From: Dastarcus helophoroides
Lineage: Eukaryota > Arthropoda > Insecta > Coleoptera > Bothrideridae
Length of the DNA stretch: 64,000 nucleotides
NCBI GenBank assembly: GCA_028583605.1
Contig: CM053329.1
Location: 36,889,992-36,953,991, forward strand
Direction of reading: 5' to 3'
Shown here: in pieces, positions 1-13,283 of the stretch
Position numbering within the stretch: position 1 is the first letter of the stretch
How the letters are laid out: the number at the start of each line of letters is the position of its first letter
Program-made: the position numbers and the translations under genes
Notes under the pieces: model-generated
Databases searched by the model: none
Told to the model about the DNA's origin: nothing
The model's input: only the letters and a program-made list of their open reading frames with translations

Positions 1-1795
1 ATTTACTTATAAAGTTTTTACTTAAATCTCGAATATGCGACTTTTTTAGCAAAGTTTTCTTCCAAATTCCAAAATTTTTCAAAAGGTCTATATTTAGGAA
101 TATTTTTAGTGGTTTATCGGTATCTATCCTTGCTTTCCGCATCCTACTTGGGGTGCTTCGAAGGCATAATAGAGTTATCCTTTGCGAGTGGATTGAACGT
201 AAAAAAATATTTTTTTTAAATATTTACGGTATGAGACGGTGGCAAAATAGTTGGAATAAGACATAGATATTGCAATAAAGTGATTTGTCTGCTGATTACC
301 GGGAATTTCTCGATTCTCGACAATCTGAAGCGTATAATAATAATCTCTTGTGCGCAAGATATGCATATTTTTGTCTTTTTACTTTATCGCAATTAAGGAT
401 TCCGTTTGAATCACAACCGACTCAAAGCCTAACGTAAAATTTGCGGTCCGCTGTCACCTAGGCTGTAGTCCCGAGCGTCTTACATATATAGTCCTGCAAC
501 GTCTATTTTGAGTGGTGGCAAGTCAGCGTGGTATTCTACCGGTTGCCCTTACCGTGCATTTCCCGATTCTCGACAAGCTGAAGCACATAACGATAACCTT
601 TGTGGGCGCGAGTTGTTATTATATTGTTTTTGTCTTTAGTGACTTTACAACTATGAATTCCATTAGAAACATAATCGAACTGATAAAAAATAAGACACTG
701 ACTTATGGCTTTTAGATAGAATTGGAAAATCTGACCTCCTAGACCAAATTTACAAAATGCTTTGAGTGTTTAATTAGGCACTGTAGCAATTAAGATATGC
801 CTAAAATTTACGAAAACTCTACAGATTTAGTCTCTAAAAGAAATTTCTATCATCAAAGCGTTTATAAATTTCTGGACAACTGAAATATAAGGCGCTTGAC
901 AGCAGCAAATGTCAATGAATGAACGATTTCATATAAATCGGTTATAAATTTAACTGACAGGTTCTCAATTTGGTAATCCACATTTCTTCTGAATTTGAAA
1001 GCATATGTTTAGGAATGTCACTTTACACCAGCCTTTGCTACACAATAATTTGAATGCCAGTCAATATTAGTAAAAGGGAAATATCATCTTGGATTTATAT
1101 GTACATTTATTTCATCCCCGTTGGGCATCTTTTCAATTTAAATAATTTTCTAGACAACGGCGCAAAGCGCCAAGAATCCAGTTTTAATATTATCTTTAGG
1201 ATATAGAATATCAATACATTAAGTTGTTATCATAGGGTCAGATCTATTCTAATGTACAGCCACTACACAAAGCTTCTACCTGTTCCAAAGATAACGGTAT
1301 TAATTTATGCTACCGGGTCACTCAGGTAAAGCTCCCGAACCCCATTATTTTAATTTGGATTTTTAAACACTGTTTGGTGCTATAAACGTCAAATCTATCT
1401 CGAAAGAAAAGTAACTTCCGCTGTAGTTGGTACTAATGAAGTTCGTTTATTTTTGTTTTAACAACTCTAATAACTCGGTTGAAAAATTATGTCTCAATTA
1501 TCGCTTATGACTGAAACTGTCGTTAATGTTGTGAATTAATGATAATTTGTGGCCCCACTAAATTTCCAACACAAATCCGGGGATAAGAGCAATAATTAGC
1601 CTGATTTAAATTATATAACATCCGTTTCTGCAACTACTATTAGTTTTAGAGCTTATTTGATTAAGGCCACTTAATGGGAGACTATTGGTCGCAAACTTCC
1701 TAGTGTAAACTAAAAATTTCATAAAAGCCTTCTCCCAATTTCGAGAATTGTCTTTAATGTCAGTTTTTAAAGTGAAAATTCCTTTAGGCGCGTTG
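1..1795. other. AT-rich non-coding DNA, no feature recognised
   Basis: No ORF above about 70 codons and no family resemblance that I can see. Composition is mixed, without the poly-purine drift that starts after position 1850. It is probably intergenic or intronic background. Confidence 0.5.
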
Positions 1796-2439
1796 GGCTA
1801 GGCCAGGGGTCGTCAAACCGCGGCTCGCGAGCCGCATGCGGCTCTTTTAAAAGAAACTTGCAGCTCCTTAAATTCCCCTAAAAAAATAAATAAAAGTTGG
1901 GGTGGACAGACATACAGAGACTCATTAAACAAGTGACCTGCAGTCGAGATTTCCAAAAATACTTTTCTAGGAATTTTTACGTTTTACTTAAATTTTAACA
2001 AAAAGTTATGATTTGAAGAAGTATTTTTCCGAAATTTTGGATTGATTTATATTAACATTTTAAAAAAAACACATGAAATTTGAAATTTCTAGAAAAAGAC
2101 CAACTTGGGGAGTCGAAATTTCTAAAAAATATTTTGCTTCTGATTCTTATTTTTTTATTTGTAAATTTTCTACCACCTTGAGATTTCGTGAATTACTTTT
2201 TAGGGAAAAAAAATCTAAATTTACAGCAACGGCAAATATCAAAGTCCGAAATAAAGGAAAAAGACGAATTTTGAGAAATAGAGATTTCCAAAAATTTAAG
2301 AAAAAGAAAGAGGCTTTGAAAAAATTGAGAAAAAAGAAGAGATTTAACAAAAATTGAGAAAAAGAAAGAGATTTCGAAAGATATGAATTTATCAAAAGCT
2401 TTCAATAAAAGGTACAAGCTTAGAAAAAAAAAAAAACGT

Positions 2440-4200
2440 AGAAGTTCGACCATAGATTGAAACCCAGGACGAAATAAAAACCTGAAACTTTTAGACAAAT
2501 TTGATTTTTTTGAAATATAGTAAAATTTCGAAAAGAGAAATTGTAAAAATTTAGTCGAACCTTAAAAAACTTGTCGATCTTTAAAAATATCGAAGTTTTT
2601 CAGTGAAGAAGAAAAAAGTCTAATTTTAGGAAGAATTTCATGAAAACAGTTTAGAACAGCTAAAAATGTTCATAAAAAATGCAATTTTCCAGAGAAAGCT
2701 AAATTTTCAGAATAAATTTCGAGAACAAGACGAATTAAAATAAAACTCCAAATTTTCAGTTAATTTCGAATTTTAAGAAAATTTCAAGGACATTGCGAGA
2801 AGTGTTGAACTTTAAAAAAAGGTCAAAATTTCTCAGAAAAAACCGAATTTTGATAAAAAGGAAGAGATTTGGAAACAAAAATTGGGAAAAATGAAGAGAT
2901 TAAAACAATGATTTGCCTAATTGGGAAAAAGGAAGAAATTTCGAAAATTAAAACGAATTTATCGAAAGTTCTCAAAAAGAAAGGTTTTAGAAAAAAACAT
3001 CGAGTTTTGACAATAGATTGAAACCTGAAACAAATTTAAAACCTGAAATTTGTGGAAAATTGAGAATTTTTTGAAAAATTGCAAAATTTCGAAACGAGAA
3101 ATTATAAGAGTAAACTGGAAGCTTGGAAAAAAAGTTGAAAAATTTCAAGGAAAAAGTCTAAATTTTAAGAAAAGCTCGAAACTTTGACAACAAATGTACA
3201 ATTTTCTAAAGAAAGGTAAATTTTGGAAATAAATTTAAAATTTAGAAAAGAAGACAATTTAAAAAAAACATATTTTTAGGTTAATTTAAATTTTGAGAAA
3301 ATTTGTACAATAATTTCGAAAGAAAACTGCAAGAAAATGTTGAGAAGTGTTTAACTTTAAAAAAAGATCAAAGTCTCTTAGAAAAGCCAAATTTTCAGAA
3401 AAAGGAAAGGATTTCGAAAAAAAATTGAGAAAAATTAAGAGATTAAATAAAAGAATTTGTCTAAGGTTCTCAAATAAGGGCAAAATTTCAAAAAGAAGTC
3501 GTATTTCGACAATAGATTGAAGCTTAAAACAAATTTAAAAACTTAAAATTTTTATATAAAAGAGAAATTGTAAAAATAAACTGGAAGGTTAAAAAAGTGC
3601 CGGTCTTTAAACAAGTCGATAAAAATTGCGATTGTAAAAATTAAGTGGAACCCTAAAAAAATTGTCGATCTTTAAAAAAGTCGAAGTTTTTCAGTGAAGA
3701 AGAAAAAAGTTTAATTTTAGGAAGAATTTTATCGAAAAAGTTTAGAACAGCTCAAAATGTCCATAAAAAATTGCAATTTTCCAGTGAAAATTAAATTTTG
3801 ACAATAAATTTGGAATTTCAAAAACAAGACGAATTGAAAAAAGCCCAAATTTTTAGATAAATCGAATTTTGAGGAAATTGGTAAAATAATTTCGAAAGGA
3901 AAGAGAATGTCGATAAAATTTTCAATTTCGAGAAGTGTTAAACTTTAAGAAAAAAGGTCAAAATTTCCTAGAGAAAGTCAAATTTTAAGAAAAAAAAATC
4001 AAATTTTGAGATTCGAATTTCGTTCGAAATAAAAGTTGATGTTTCCGAAAAAATTCGAATTTTGAAAGAAAAATGTGGTTTCGAAAAATATGAATTTGTC
4101 AAAACTTCTCAAAAAAGCAAAATTTTCTAAAAAAAACATCGTATTTTGATAATAGATTGAAACCCAGAACAAATTTAAAACCCTGAAATTTTTAGACAAA
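2440..4200. repeat. Higher-order repeat inside the hAT-type element (about 0.5-0.64 kb period)
   Basis: The phrase atagattgaa followed by aaacc/aaaac recurs near 2452, 3008, 3507 and 4148, each time in the same context (a gaattcgacaa-like lead, then an aaacctgaaatttttagac-like tail). The same phrase recurs near 16400, 16990, 17545 and 18030 in the second copy. The interior therefore grew by duplication of blocks of about 500-640 bp that later diverged. Confidence 0.6.
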
Positions 4201-4260
4201 GAATTTTGAGAAAAATTGTAGAATCTCAAAAAGAGAAATTGTAAAAAACTCGAAGCTTAG

Positions 4261-4508
4261 AAAAAATTGTCGAATTTTAAAAAGTCAAAGTTTTTCAAAG
4301 AAGAAGAAAATATGTAACTTGGAATTTTCCACAGAAAGTTAAATTTTGAGAATAAATTTGAAATTTCGAGAATAGGACAAATAAAAAAATTGTCGAATTT
4401 TAAAAAGTCGAAGTTTTTCAAAGAAGAAGAAAATATGTAATTTGCAATTTTCCACAGAAAGTTAAATTTTGAGAATAAATTTGAAATTTCGAGAACAGGA
4501 CAAATAAA
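4261..4508. repeat. Tandem duplication, 123-bp unit
   Basis: Two adjacent near-identical units, 4261-4383 and 4384-4508, each starting aaaaaattgtcgaatttta and containing a tttttcaaagaagaagaaaa block. They are much more alike than the other internal repeats, so this is a recent duplication. Confidence 0.8.
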
Positions 4509-5543
4509 AAAAAGTTCAAATTTCCAGAAAAATTCGAATTTTGAAAAAATTGGCTAAATAATTTCTAAATAAAAAGAAATGTCGATAAAACTTCTGATCT
4601 CGGGAAAAGTGTCGAACTTTGAAAAAAGGTGAAAGTTTCCAAGAGAAAGTCAAATTTTAAGAACAAAATCAAATTTTTAAAGTCAAACATTCTGAAAATG
4701 GGCGAATTTTGTCGATAAAGTCGCAGCTTGCAGAAACATAATAAAATATCGAATTTTCAGTTCAAAGTTGGAATTTCGAGAAACACCTTATTTTGGGAAA
4801 CAGGTCGAAATTTTCAGAAAATAAATAAAAGTTTAAATGTTCAGCAAGAGCCAATATTTGGGGTAAATTGTGAAATTTGGAAAACGAACGTTATTTAAAA
4901 AGAATAGAAATTTTGAGAAAAAGTAGCAATTTACAATAAAGTCTAAAAAATATAATTTAGAAAAAAGTCAAATTTAAGAATAGATCTAAATTTCGAAATA
5001 GAAAACTTTGAGGGAAAGGTCGAAATCTTCAAAAATTCTTTTAGTTGAAATCTCCAAATTATTACTTAAAATTTTTACTTTTTTTTTAATTAATAAATCG
5101 ACAAAAGATGAATTTTTGAGAAATAAGTCGAATCTTTTAGTCAGTCGAATTAGAAAAATGTAAACAATTTTACAGATTGTCAACTTTGAGAAGAAAGGAA
5201 AATTTAGGAAAACAAATCTAATTTAAGGAGTAAAATACATAGTTAAGCAAAGACGAATACAGAGAAGAGTTAAAAAAAGTCGAATTTGCAAGAAAAAGGC
5301 AGATTTTGAAATAAAGCTCTAAATTTTGGGAAATAAAAGATCTTTTGGGCTGAATATGTTTTCGTTTGACTACATGAGTCAAAGGGGTCTCTCTCTGTCC
5401 CATATTTTGTTTGATGTATCTGATTTAATTTTGAAATAAAATGTAAAATCAGAAAAATTTGTGGCTCTTTGAAATTGACGAAACCAATTTTTTATTGCAG
5501 TTGGCTCTTTTGACTTAAAAGTCTGCCAACCCCTGGGTTAGGC

Positions 5544-6720
5544 TATTTTGATTGGGGGTAAAGTTATGGTTATGCGTAACCATCACACAACATACTCTCC
5601 TGTTAATATTATAGCAAGTTGGTGACGCAAATTGGTGTGATGATGACGCGAAACCGTAAGTTTACCCCTTATCCAAACCGCTGAAAATACCTAAAAGATT
5701 TGTCACTTCAAAATTGTTAAAACTAAGACAACATTTTTTATCTGTCATGTAAAATTTCGATTCGTTTCTGAATGTCTTACATTACAAATTGCAATTTTTT
5801 TAGAGACTGGAAAATTCAGCTTTTCTTGTTAATCGTTAATCTGGTACAGAGACAACTTTCACATCAAAATATAAATAAACTATTCTCCGAAAGACTTTGC
5901 ATCTGCAGTTTTATGCCCCTTTGTTGAGCAGAATATTGTCAAATGATCCCCAGATTAAGTTCATTTCGCGGTAAAGCTGCATTAACCTCGCAGACAAGAT
6001 ACATGACACATTATAAGGAAAGGCGAGAAGGTCTTGTTCAATTTTACCATTTTACAACGGATCGTACAGTACGCCAGCGAAACAAATTATCTCATATTTT
6101 TTAACACAAAATATTTGCACGTACTTCGCCTTGGCATCAACTCGTATTAAATAAACGAAATCATCACCATAAATAATGGTAATAAAAAAATGTAATGGAA
6201 AGCTGATCAATTTTACGTTTAGGATTAATTTCCCAAAGCTAGTGAGCCAAAGAACTGTTAATAACTGTGAGATTCCAAATATAAAATTTATTATCTCGTC
6301 TAATTTAAACTATTTTACTGGTAATATGTTGGTTCTCATTAAAACCTAAAAAGTGCGGTGCGTAAAAATTTGAATAATTTACAACCGACATCGAAACCTA
6401 CTAATTAAATTAATTAACTTGTTTGAAGCCTCCAGTTTTTAATAAATTCAGATGATTCCACTTTGGCTTTGTTGAAAAAGCAAACGATTATTTCACATGG
6501 CAACTGAGCCTTCCCGTTCCATCAATTATACTAATTACCCCAAAATGATTGTTTTATCTTCTCGTTTTAATTAAGCAGATTTTCGGCAAATTATATTTTA
6601 ATTGTAAGCCGCCACCGGCTTTCGTGGAATTTTTTTATTAGCTCGTGGGTGTCGGAACGTCCTGCGTAAACTTTAAATAATTTGAAACTTCTCTGAAATA
6701 ACCGTTGACTGTACGATACT
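5544..6720. other. AT-rich DNA with no recognised feature
   Basis: Mixed-composition DNA between two repeat blocks. No ORF of note. A slightly GC-richer patch at about 6605-6670 (gccgccaccggctttcgtgg) is the only distinctive piece. Confidence 0.45.
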
Positions 6721-8160
6721 TGGGCGTAGACAGGATTTCGTTCAGAGGGGGGGGCAGCAATTATTTTGAGAAATGATTGTAAAAAAAAAACAGAAAATCT
6801 TCCCGCTAAGCATACTGTATACTTTCCCTGAAACTGAACTGTACGAACTTGGGGGATCGGATTTCTAAATTAAAGTCCAAATTTTTAAAAGGAACGAAAT
6901 GTCCATAAAAATCAGAACACTGAATTTAAAATGAAATCCGAACCATTCAGAATATTTCAAAAAATGCTGGGATTACTAAAAAATGTCGAAATTTCCAAAG
7001 ACCAATTTTGTGAAAAAATTAAAATATTCAAAAATTTTTTTTCGGGATATTATTTTATTTAAATTTTAACACAATCGAAATTTATAAGAAAGCGTTTTCT
7101 CGAAATATTGTTATTCTCATAAATATAGAATTTTATTAAAATTTCGTTTTAGTTTTGAAAAAATAAATGAATTTTGAGAAGAAGTCCAAATTAAGAGGAG
7201 GCACAAATTTGTAGAAACAAAATGTCGAATTTTAAGATATATGTTGTTCCCACAATAAAATGAACTTGGATAAATAAATGGAAATCCATAAAGTTAAAAA
7301 AAAATCAGTAAAAGCCGAACAAAAATTAAAATGAATTTCGAAAAATACCGTTAAAATTTGAAGAAGGTGATCAAAAATTTCTAAGTAATATACGAATTTC
7401 CAAGAAAAAGGATTTGAATAAATAGGACTCTGAAAATAAAGTCGTAATTTCGAAGAAGACGAATTTAGACAAAAGGTCAGAATTTTAAGAAAATCAAATT
7501 TCACTTTGGAAAAACTTGAAAAATTTCGAAAAATCGAAATAAGTCAACATTTTGAGAAGGTCAAATTTTATGAAAAACAGTTGCAACTTTCGGAAAAAGC
7601 AGAGTTAAAAAAAGAGTTTTTTCGAAATTTTTACTTTAGAATATCAAGTTTTTTCTCCAAACACAGAAATATATTTCTCAACATATTTGCTTTTTTATTA
7701 CATTCCGATAGAATTCAGAGGACATAAACAAATTTTGAGAAAGTAGAAATCTCAAGGAAAAGCTAATTTCGAGCAAAAATTCTACGATTCTGAAAACATA
7801 AAATATTGCGATATAAAAGTTGACATTTCGAAAATAAGGCGAATTTTGAGGTACAAGTTGAAATTTCTGAAAAATTTCAATTACTTTAATAGAAAACCAT
7901 TCCCACATTTGACTACTTTTTCAAAATTTAACTTTCTGTTTTCTGTTTTCTTGAAGTTTGGTCTTTTTGCCGAGATACGTCTTTTTCAGGATTTTCGAGT
8001 ATTTTTTGAAAATTCGTTTTTTTCAATTTTACATTTTATTTCAAAACTCAACTTCTTGAAAATTCATTTTCTTTGAAAAATTTCAAAATTTTTCTTAATA
8101 CTTATCCCTCTCAATTTCGACCGTTTTTCTCAAAATTTTGCCTTTTTTTAAAATTCCATT

Positions 8161-10050
8161 GTTTTAGGTTTGAATCGGAAAAAAGATTAAAATTGGTGAA
8201 ATAAATCCGAAATTTTTTCAAAAGGTGTCAAATTTTTTTGAAATTTTTCCAATTTCTTCTCAAATCTTTCAATCCAATCTATAAAATAAAAACCCAAAAT
8301 TTCCATATTTCCAGATTTTAAATAAAATCCAAATTTGTAAAAGAGTGCAAGAATGAGAATCGGAATTATTTTTAGAAATGTCGAAACTCTTCTCCAATTT
8401 TCAGTTTTGAAAGAAAATCTGAATTAAAAAAAATTGTAAACTTGGAATTTATAAATTTTCAAAAAAGCTGAATTTTTTGGAAGACCAAATACTGAAGAAA
8501 AACCAAAGTTATAAGAAAAGTTGAAAGTTTTTAAAAATGATCAAAATTTTGAAGTTAAAACTTTGCAAATATACAAATTTTTGAAAAAAAAGAGGTAATT
8601 TGAAAAAGGCGAAATTTCAAAGTCAAAATTATCAAACAAGAACAGGCGCAATCAAAAGTAGTAGACATTATGGAGAAACCGAGATTTACGAAGAAAGATT
8701 GAAAAATTCAACATAAATGTCAAAATTTTCATAGAAAGTTAAAATTTCCAGCCTTTTTTTTTTTAATTCGGTTGTTTTAGGTTTGAATCGGAAAAAAGAT
8801 TAAAATTGGTGAAAAAATATCCGAAATTTGTTCAAAAGGTGTTAACTTTTTTTTGAAATTTTTCCAATTTCTTCTTAGTACTTCCAATCCAATCTCTAAA
8901 ATGAAAACCCAAAATTTCCATATTTCCAGATTTTGAATAAAATCCAAATTTGTAATAGAGTACAAGAATGAGAATCGGAATTATTTTTAGAAATGTCGAA
9001 ACTCTTTTCCAATTTTCAGTTTCGACAGATAATCTGAATTAAAAAAAAATCGTAAATTTGGAATTTACAAATTTTCAAAAAGGCCGAATTTTTTTTCGGA
9101 AGACCAAATACTGAAGAAAAACCAAAATTATAAGAAAAGTTGAAAGTTTTAAAAATGATCAAATTTTTGGAAGGTTAAAACTTTGAAAAAATAAAAATTT
9201 TCGAAAAAAAGCGAAAATTTGAAAAAAGCTAAATTTAAAAGTCTAAATTATCAAACAAAAACAGGCGCAATCTAAAAAGTAGTAGAAATTATGGCGAAAC
9301 CGAGATTTACGAAAAAATGATTGAAAAATTCAACATAGGGCGTCAAAATTTTAAAAAATGTCAAAATTTTCATAGAAAGTTAAAATTTCCATAGAAAGTT
9401 AAAATTTCCAGCCTTTTTTTTAAATTCGGTTGTTTTAGGTTTAAATCGGAAAAAAGATAAAAATTGGTGAAAAATATCCGAAATTTTTTCAAAAGGTGTC
9501 AAATTTTTTTTAATTTTTCCAATTTCTATTCAGTTCTTCCAATCCAATCTATAAAATAAAAACCCAAAATTTCCATAATTCCAGATTTTGAATAAAATCC
9601 AAATTTCTAATAGAGTGCAAGAATGAGAATCGAAATTATTTTTAGAAATGTCGAAATTCTTTTCCAATTTTTAGTTTTGAAAAAAAAATTGAAATAAAAA
9701 AATTGTAAACTTGGAATTTACAAATTTTCAAAAAAACCAAATTTTTTGGAAGACCAAATACTGAAGAAAAACCAAAATTAAAAGAAAAGTTGAAGGTTTT
9801 TAAAAATGATCAAAATTTTGAAAGCTAAACCTTGAAAATATAAAAATTTTCGAAAAAAAAAAATGCGAATATTTGAAAAAAGCGAAATTTAAAGGTCAAA
9901 ATTATCAAACAAAAACAGGCGCAATCTGAAAAGTAGTAGAAATTATGGAGAAACCAAGATTTACGAAAAAAAGATTGAAAAATTCACCATAAGGCGTCAG
10001 AATTTTAAAACATGTCAACATTTTCATAGAAAGTAAAATTTTCCAAAGAA
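8161..10050. repeat. Tandem array, three units of about 0.61-0.66 kb
   Basis: Unit starts at 8161, 8773 and 9432 share gttttaggtttgaatcgg (one base differs in the third). The same order of landmarks follows in each: a ccaatccaatct block, a gagtgcaagaatgagaatcg block, and a caggcgcaat block in the two later ends of units. Spacings are 612 and 659 bp. The array is non-coding. Confidence 0.8.
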
Positions 10051-10829
10051 AAAGCTGATAATTTGAAAAAATCAAACACATAAGAAATCAATGATTTCAA
10101 AAATTCTACAATTGGAAGTGTCGAAATTTTCGAAAAAATTTGTAATTTTGAGAAAGTTGAAATTTCAAATTTAAACTTTTAATTTTTATAATACCCTTGA
10201 CTTAAAAAAATATTAATAAGACTTTTGAACTTGAAGTGAAAAGTTTCAGAAAGAGATAGAATTTTCGATAAACTTGAAATTTATTGAAAAACTTCTCGAA
10301 TTTTGAAGTTAAAAAAAGAGTTTTTTTTAAGCACAGACTTTAACAAAAATGGAAAAAATAATAAGGTAATTCAAGTTTCAAAATAACATTGCCAAAAAAC
10401 GGTCTACACTTCGAATTTAATCTCAAAACGAAAGATATTGTGATTTTGGACAAAACGATATTTTTGAAAATGTTTAAATTTTAAAAAATATGACAAAATT
10501 TTCAAAAAAAGCCGAAATTTAAAAAAGTCAAAGTCAAACTTAAATTCTCAAAAAAAGTTAAAAATTTTGAAAACACTGGTAATTTTCAAAAAAGTTCAAA
10601 TTTTGGAAAATACAGTAATACAGTTTATGGAAAATTAAACTTTACAACATTTTTAAAAAGTAATTACAATTAAAAAAAGTTCGACACTGAAGAAATTGAC
10701 ATTTTAAAAATTTGAACATTTGAAGAAATTTTTTAAACAATTTGTAATTTTCAAAAAGGGTAAAATCTTGGAAATTAGAGAAATACGATTTCATAAACGG
10801 TCAAGATTTTGAAAAAAAAATTCAAGATT

Positions 10830-12720
10830 AAAAAACTGACAAATGATTAGCCAAATTCAACGTAAAACGAATTTTTCTGAAAGAAAGAAGAAATACCAAA
10901 ATTATTAGAAAAGTTTAAAAAATGGTTCAAATATTGAAGTTAAGATTTTCGAAAATATCAAAATTTTGGGTAACTGAAATGTTGAAAAAAGTAGAACATT
11001 CTTTAGAAAATCGAAAATTTTAATTGGAAATTAAATAAAAATGGAAATTTTGGAACATTTCTGAAATTTTTATTTTCAAATAAAATTGTCGAATTTTCAA
11101 AAAATTTTTAAAATGAAATTTAAAAAAATCAAATAATCGAACATTTCCAAAAATTCGATATTAAAACATTTCCCGATTCAAAAATAAAACAATTAAAATT
11201 CTCAAAAAAAAATGGAATTTTGAAGAAACTCCAAATTTTCCAGAAAATGTAGTGTGAAAGTACCCAAAATTTTAAAAAATAATTGCTGAAAACCAACAGA
11301 GTCAACATTTTTAGGAATAACCAACATTTTTTATATTTAAAAAAATATAGAAATTTTCAAAAAATTTAAAATTTAGAAGAAAAATAAAATGTTGAAACCG
11401 TTCAAAAATTTTAAAAACTACAAACCTTGGAAAAAGTCCAGCTTACAAAAAATTTGACATTTTCGAATAAAATGAGAATTTAAAGCACTGAAAAATGTTT
11501 GGTCAAATTTTCAAAGTAAAACGAGTCTTTCTGAACGTCTTCATATTCAAAAAATCCCAACATTTTTGGAACAGTTTTAAAAATTTTTGAAACAAATGAA
11601 AATTTTCGATAGCAGAAATTTTGAAAAAAGAAGAACATTATTTAGGTCAAAAATTTTAATTTAAATGTAAATAACAATGGAAATTTTGGAACATTTCTAA
11701 AATTTTCGTTTTCAAATTTTCAAATAAAATTGTCCACATTTTCAAAAAGTTCTAAAATGAAATTTAAAAACGAAATCAAATAGTCGAACATTTCGATAAT
11801 TAAAAATTTGTCGATTCAAACAAAAAACAATTAAAATTCTTCAAGAAAATGGAATTCTGAAGAAACTACAAATTTCCAGAAAATGTAGTGTGAAAAAAAA
11901 CCCAAAAAAAATAAAATAATAGCTGAAATGTAACAGAGTCAACATTTTTAGCAATATCTAAAAAATTTTATAATTAAAAAATATAGAAATTTTCAAAAGA
12001 TTTAAAATTTAGAAAAATAAATGAAATTTTGAAGCCGTTCAAAAATTTCATAACTTGGAAAACTTGGAAAAAGTCCAGCTTACAAAAAAATTTTCAAATA
12101 AAATAAGAATTTAAAGCGCTGAAAAATATTTGGACAAATTTTCAAAGTAAAACGAATCTTTCTGAACGTCTTCATATTCAAGAAATCCCAAAATTATGAG
12201 AAAAGTTTTAAAAATGGTTCAAGTTTTGAAGTTAAAATTTTCGAAACAAATCGAAATTTTCGATAGCAGAAATTTTGAAAAAAGAGGAACATTATTTAGA
12301 AAGTCCAACATTTTAATTGGAATTTAAATAAAAATGAAAAGTTTGGAACATTTCTGAAATTTTCATTTTCAAATTTTCAAATAAAATTGTCCACATTTTC
12401 AAAAACGTTATAAAATGAAATTTAAAAACGAAATCAAATAGTCGATCATTTCAAAATATTCGATAATTAAAAATTTATCGATTCAAACAAAAAACAATTA
12501 AAACTCTTCAAAAAAAATGGAATTCTGAAGAAACTTCAAATTTTCCAGAAAATATAATGTGAAAAAACCCAAAATAATAAAATAATAGCTGAACACTAAC
12601 AGAGTCAACATTTTTAGGAATAACCAACATTTTTTATAATTAAAAAAATATAGAAATTTTGAAAAAAATTAAAATTCAGAAAAAAAATGAAATTTTGAAA
12701 TCGTTCAAAAATTTCAAAAA
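10830..12720. repeat. Second tandem array, about three units of 0.64-0.67 kb
   Basis: Landmark tgaagaaac(t)ccaaatttt recurs at about 11220, 11858 and 12526. Each copy is followed by a ccagaaaatgtagtgtgaaa block, then aacagagtcaacatttttag and an aaaaaatatagaaatttt block. Sequence is unrelated to the 8.1-10 kb array except in general AT style. Confidence 0.7.
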
Positions 12721-12722
12721 CT

Positions 12723-13015
12723 ACAATTTCGGTGGAACGGACTGACCTTGGGGTTTTTAGTCGGTACCCGTAATTTGAGTGGAAGTCCGGTCATCTTCCC
12801 AGATGTCCTTAACGGACTACTTAAAAAAAAAAAAACTGGTCCTTGGTTACCTTCAAAAATTGAAATAAAATTCTTGTCCCCTGAAACCAAAAAAGATTAA
12901 AAAACACAACAAAGGTTGCTCTAACGCCTCAGCATCTTTATAAAGATGATAGCTTGGCTGTCGAAACGCGTTAGAGCAAGCTTTGTTGTGTTTTTAATCT
13001 TTCTTGGTTTGTTCA
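12723..13015. mobile_element. Palindromic repeat family, copy with both arms
   Basis: A family landmark (ggtggaacggact, then ccttggttaccttcaaaaa) is interrupted by extra sequence at about 12747-12835. The inverted arms follow: 12880-12927 (cctgaaaccaaaaaagatta ... gctctaacgc) and 12967-13013 (gcgttagagcaagctttgtt ... tttcttggtt). The short centre holds agatgatagcttggctgtcg. It is a long hairpin-forming dispersed repeat; I cannot assign it to a class. Confidence 0.7.
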
Positions 13016-13283
13016 AAAAAAAGTCTGAACTTGTGACGTCACGAAGCTTATGACTCATCTTACCCATGTCACACGATGTCACACTCTATTGACCCCCTTA
13101 CTTGCCCTTAATCTGAGAAATAACAACGCACCCGGTGTCTCATCACCAAATTTTTATGTTCAAGATACAAGATTTTTATTTGAAACAAGCATACCAATCC
13201 CAAAGCAGTGCTGTTCGTTTGAAATAAAACTTCTTCTATTTTATATTGTAACAAAAAATAATTATAAAGTTTATTTGGGCATT

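Larger units (their letters stand above)
1804..5535. mobile_element. Giant non-autonomous hAT-type element, copy 1, with 8-bp target duplication
   Basis: The left end begins CAGGGGTCGTCAAACCG. The right end, read inward on the other strand, begins CAGGGGTTGGCAGACTTTTA. The 8 bases before it (1796-1803, ggctaggc) and after it (5536-5543, ggttaggc) match at 7 of 8, the duplication length of hAT elements. Just inside the left end is a perfect 16-bp GC-rich palindrome (1820-1835). The 3.7 kb interior has no transposase; it is degenerate, purine-biased AT-rich repeat DNA built around words such as gaaatttcgaaaaa. Both ends carry a GGCTCTTT block. The hAT assignment rests on terminal sequence plus 8-bp duplication; the autonomous partner is not in the window. 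Confidence 0.8.
6721..12722. repeat. 6 kb purine-biased AT tract with transposon-like left edge
   Basis: The tract opens with tgggcgtagacaggatttcg and then a run of G (about 6747-6754). That resembles the terminal pattern of many non-autonomous DNA transposons (TGGCGTA...GGGGGGGC). A related end in opposite orientation lies at 60350-60392. The rest is degenerate repeat with a strong A/G bias on the plus strand and recurrent TTTCGA/TCGAAA words. It contains two separate tandem arrays. Apparent ORFs (for example 7506-7727 and 8777-8965) are low-complexity and unsupported. I found no matching right end before the palindromic repeat at 12723. Confidence 0.5.

Noticed and set aside
2073..2498. Lysine-rich and phenylalanine-rich frames in the first AT tract
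   Set aside because: They are the two strands of the same purine-biased repeat; the sister copy at 16126 shows frame decay, not coding conservation.
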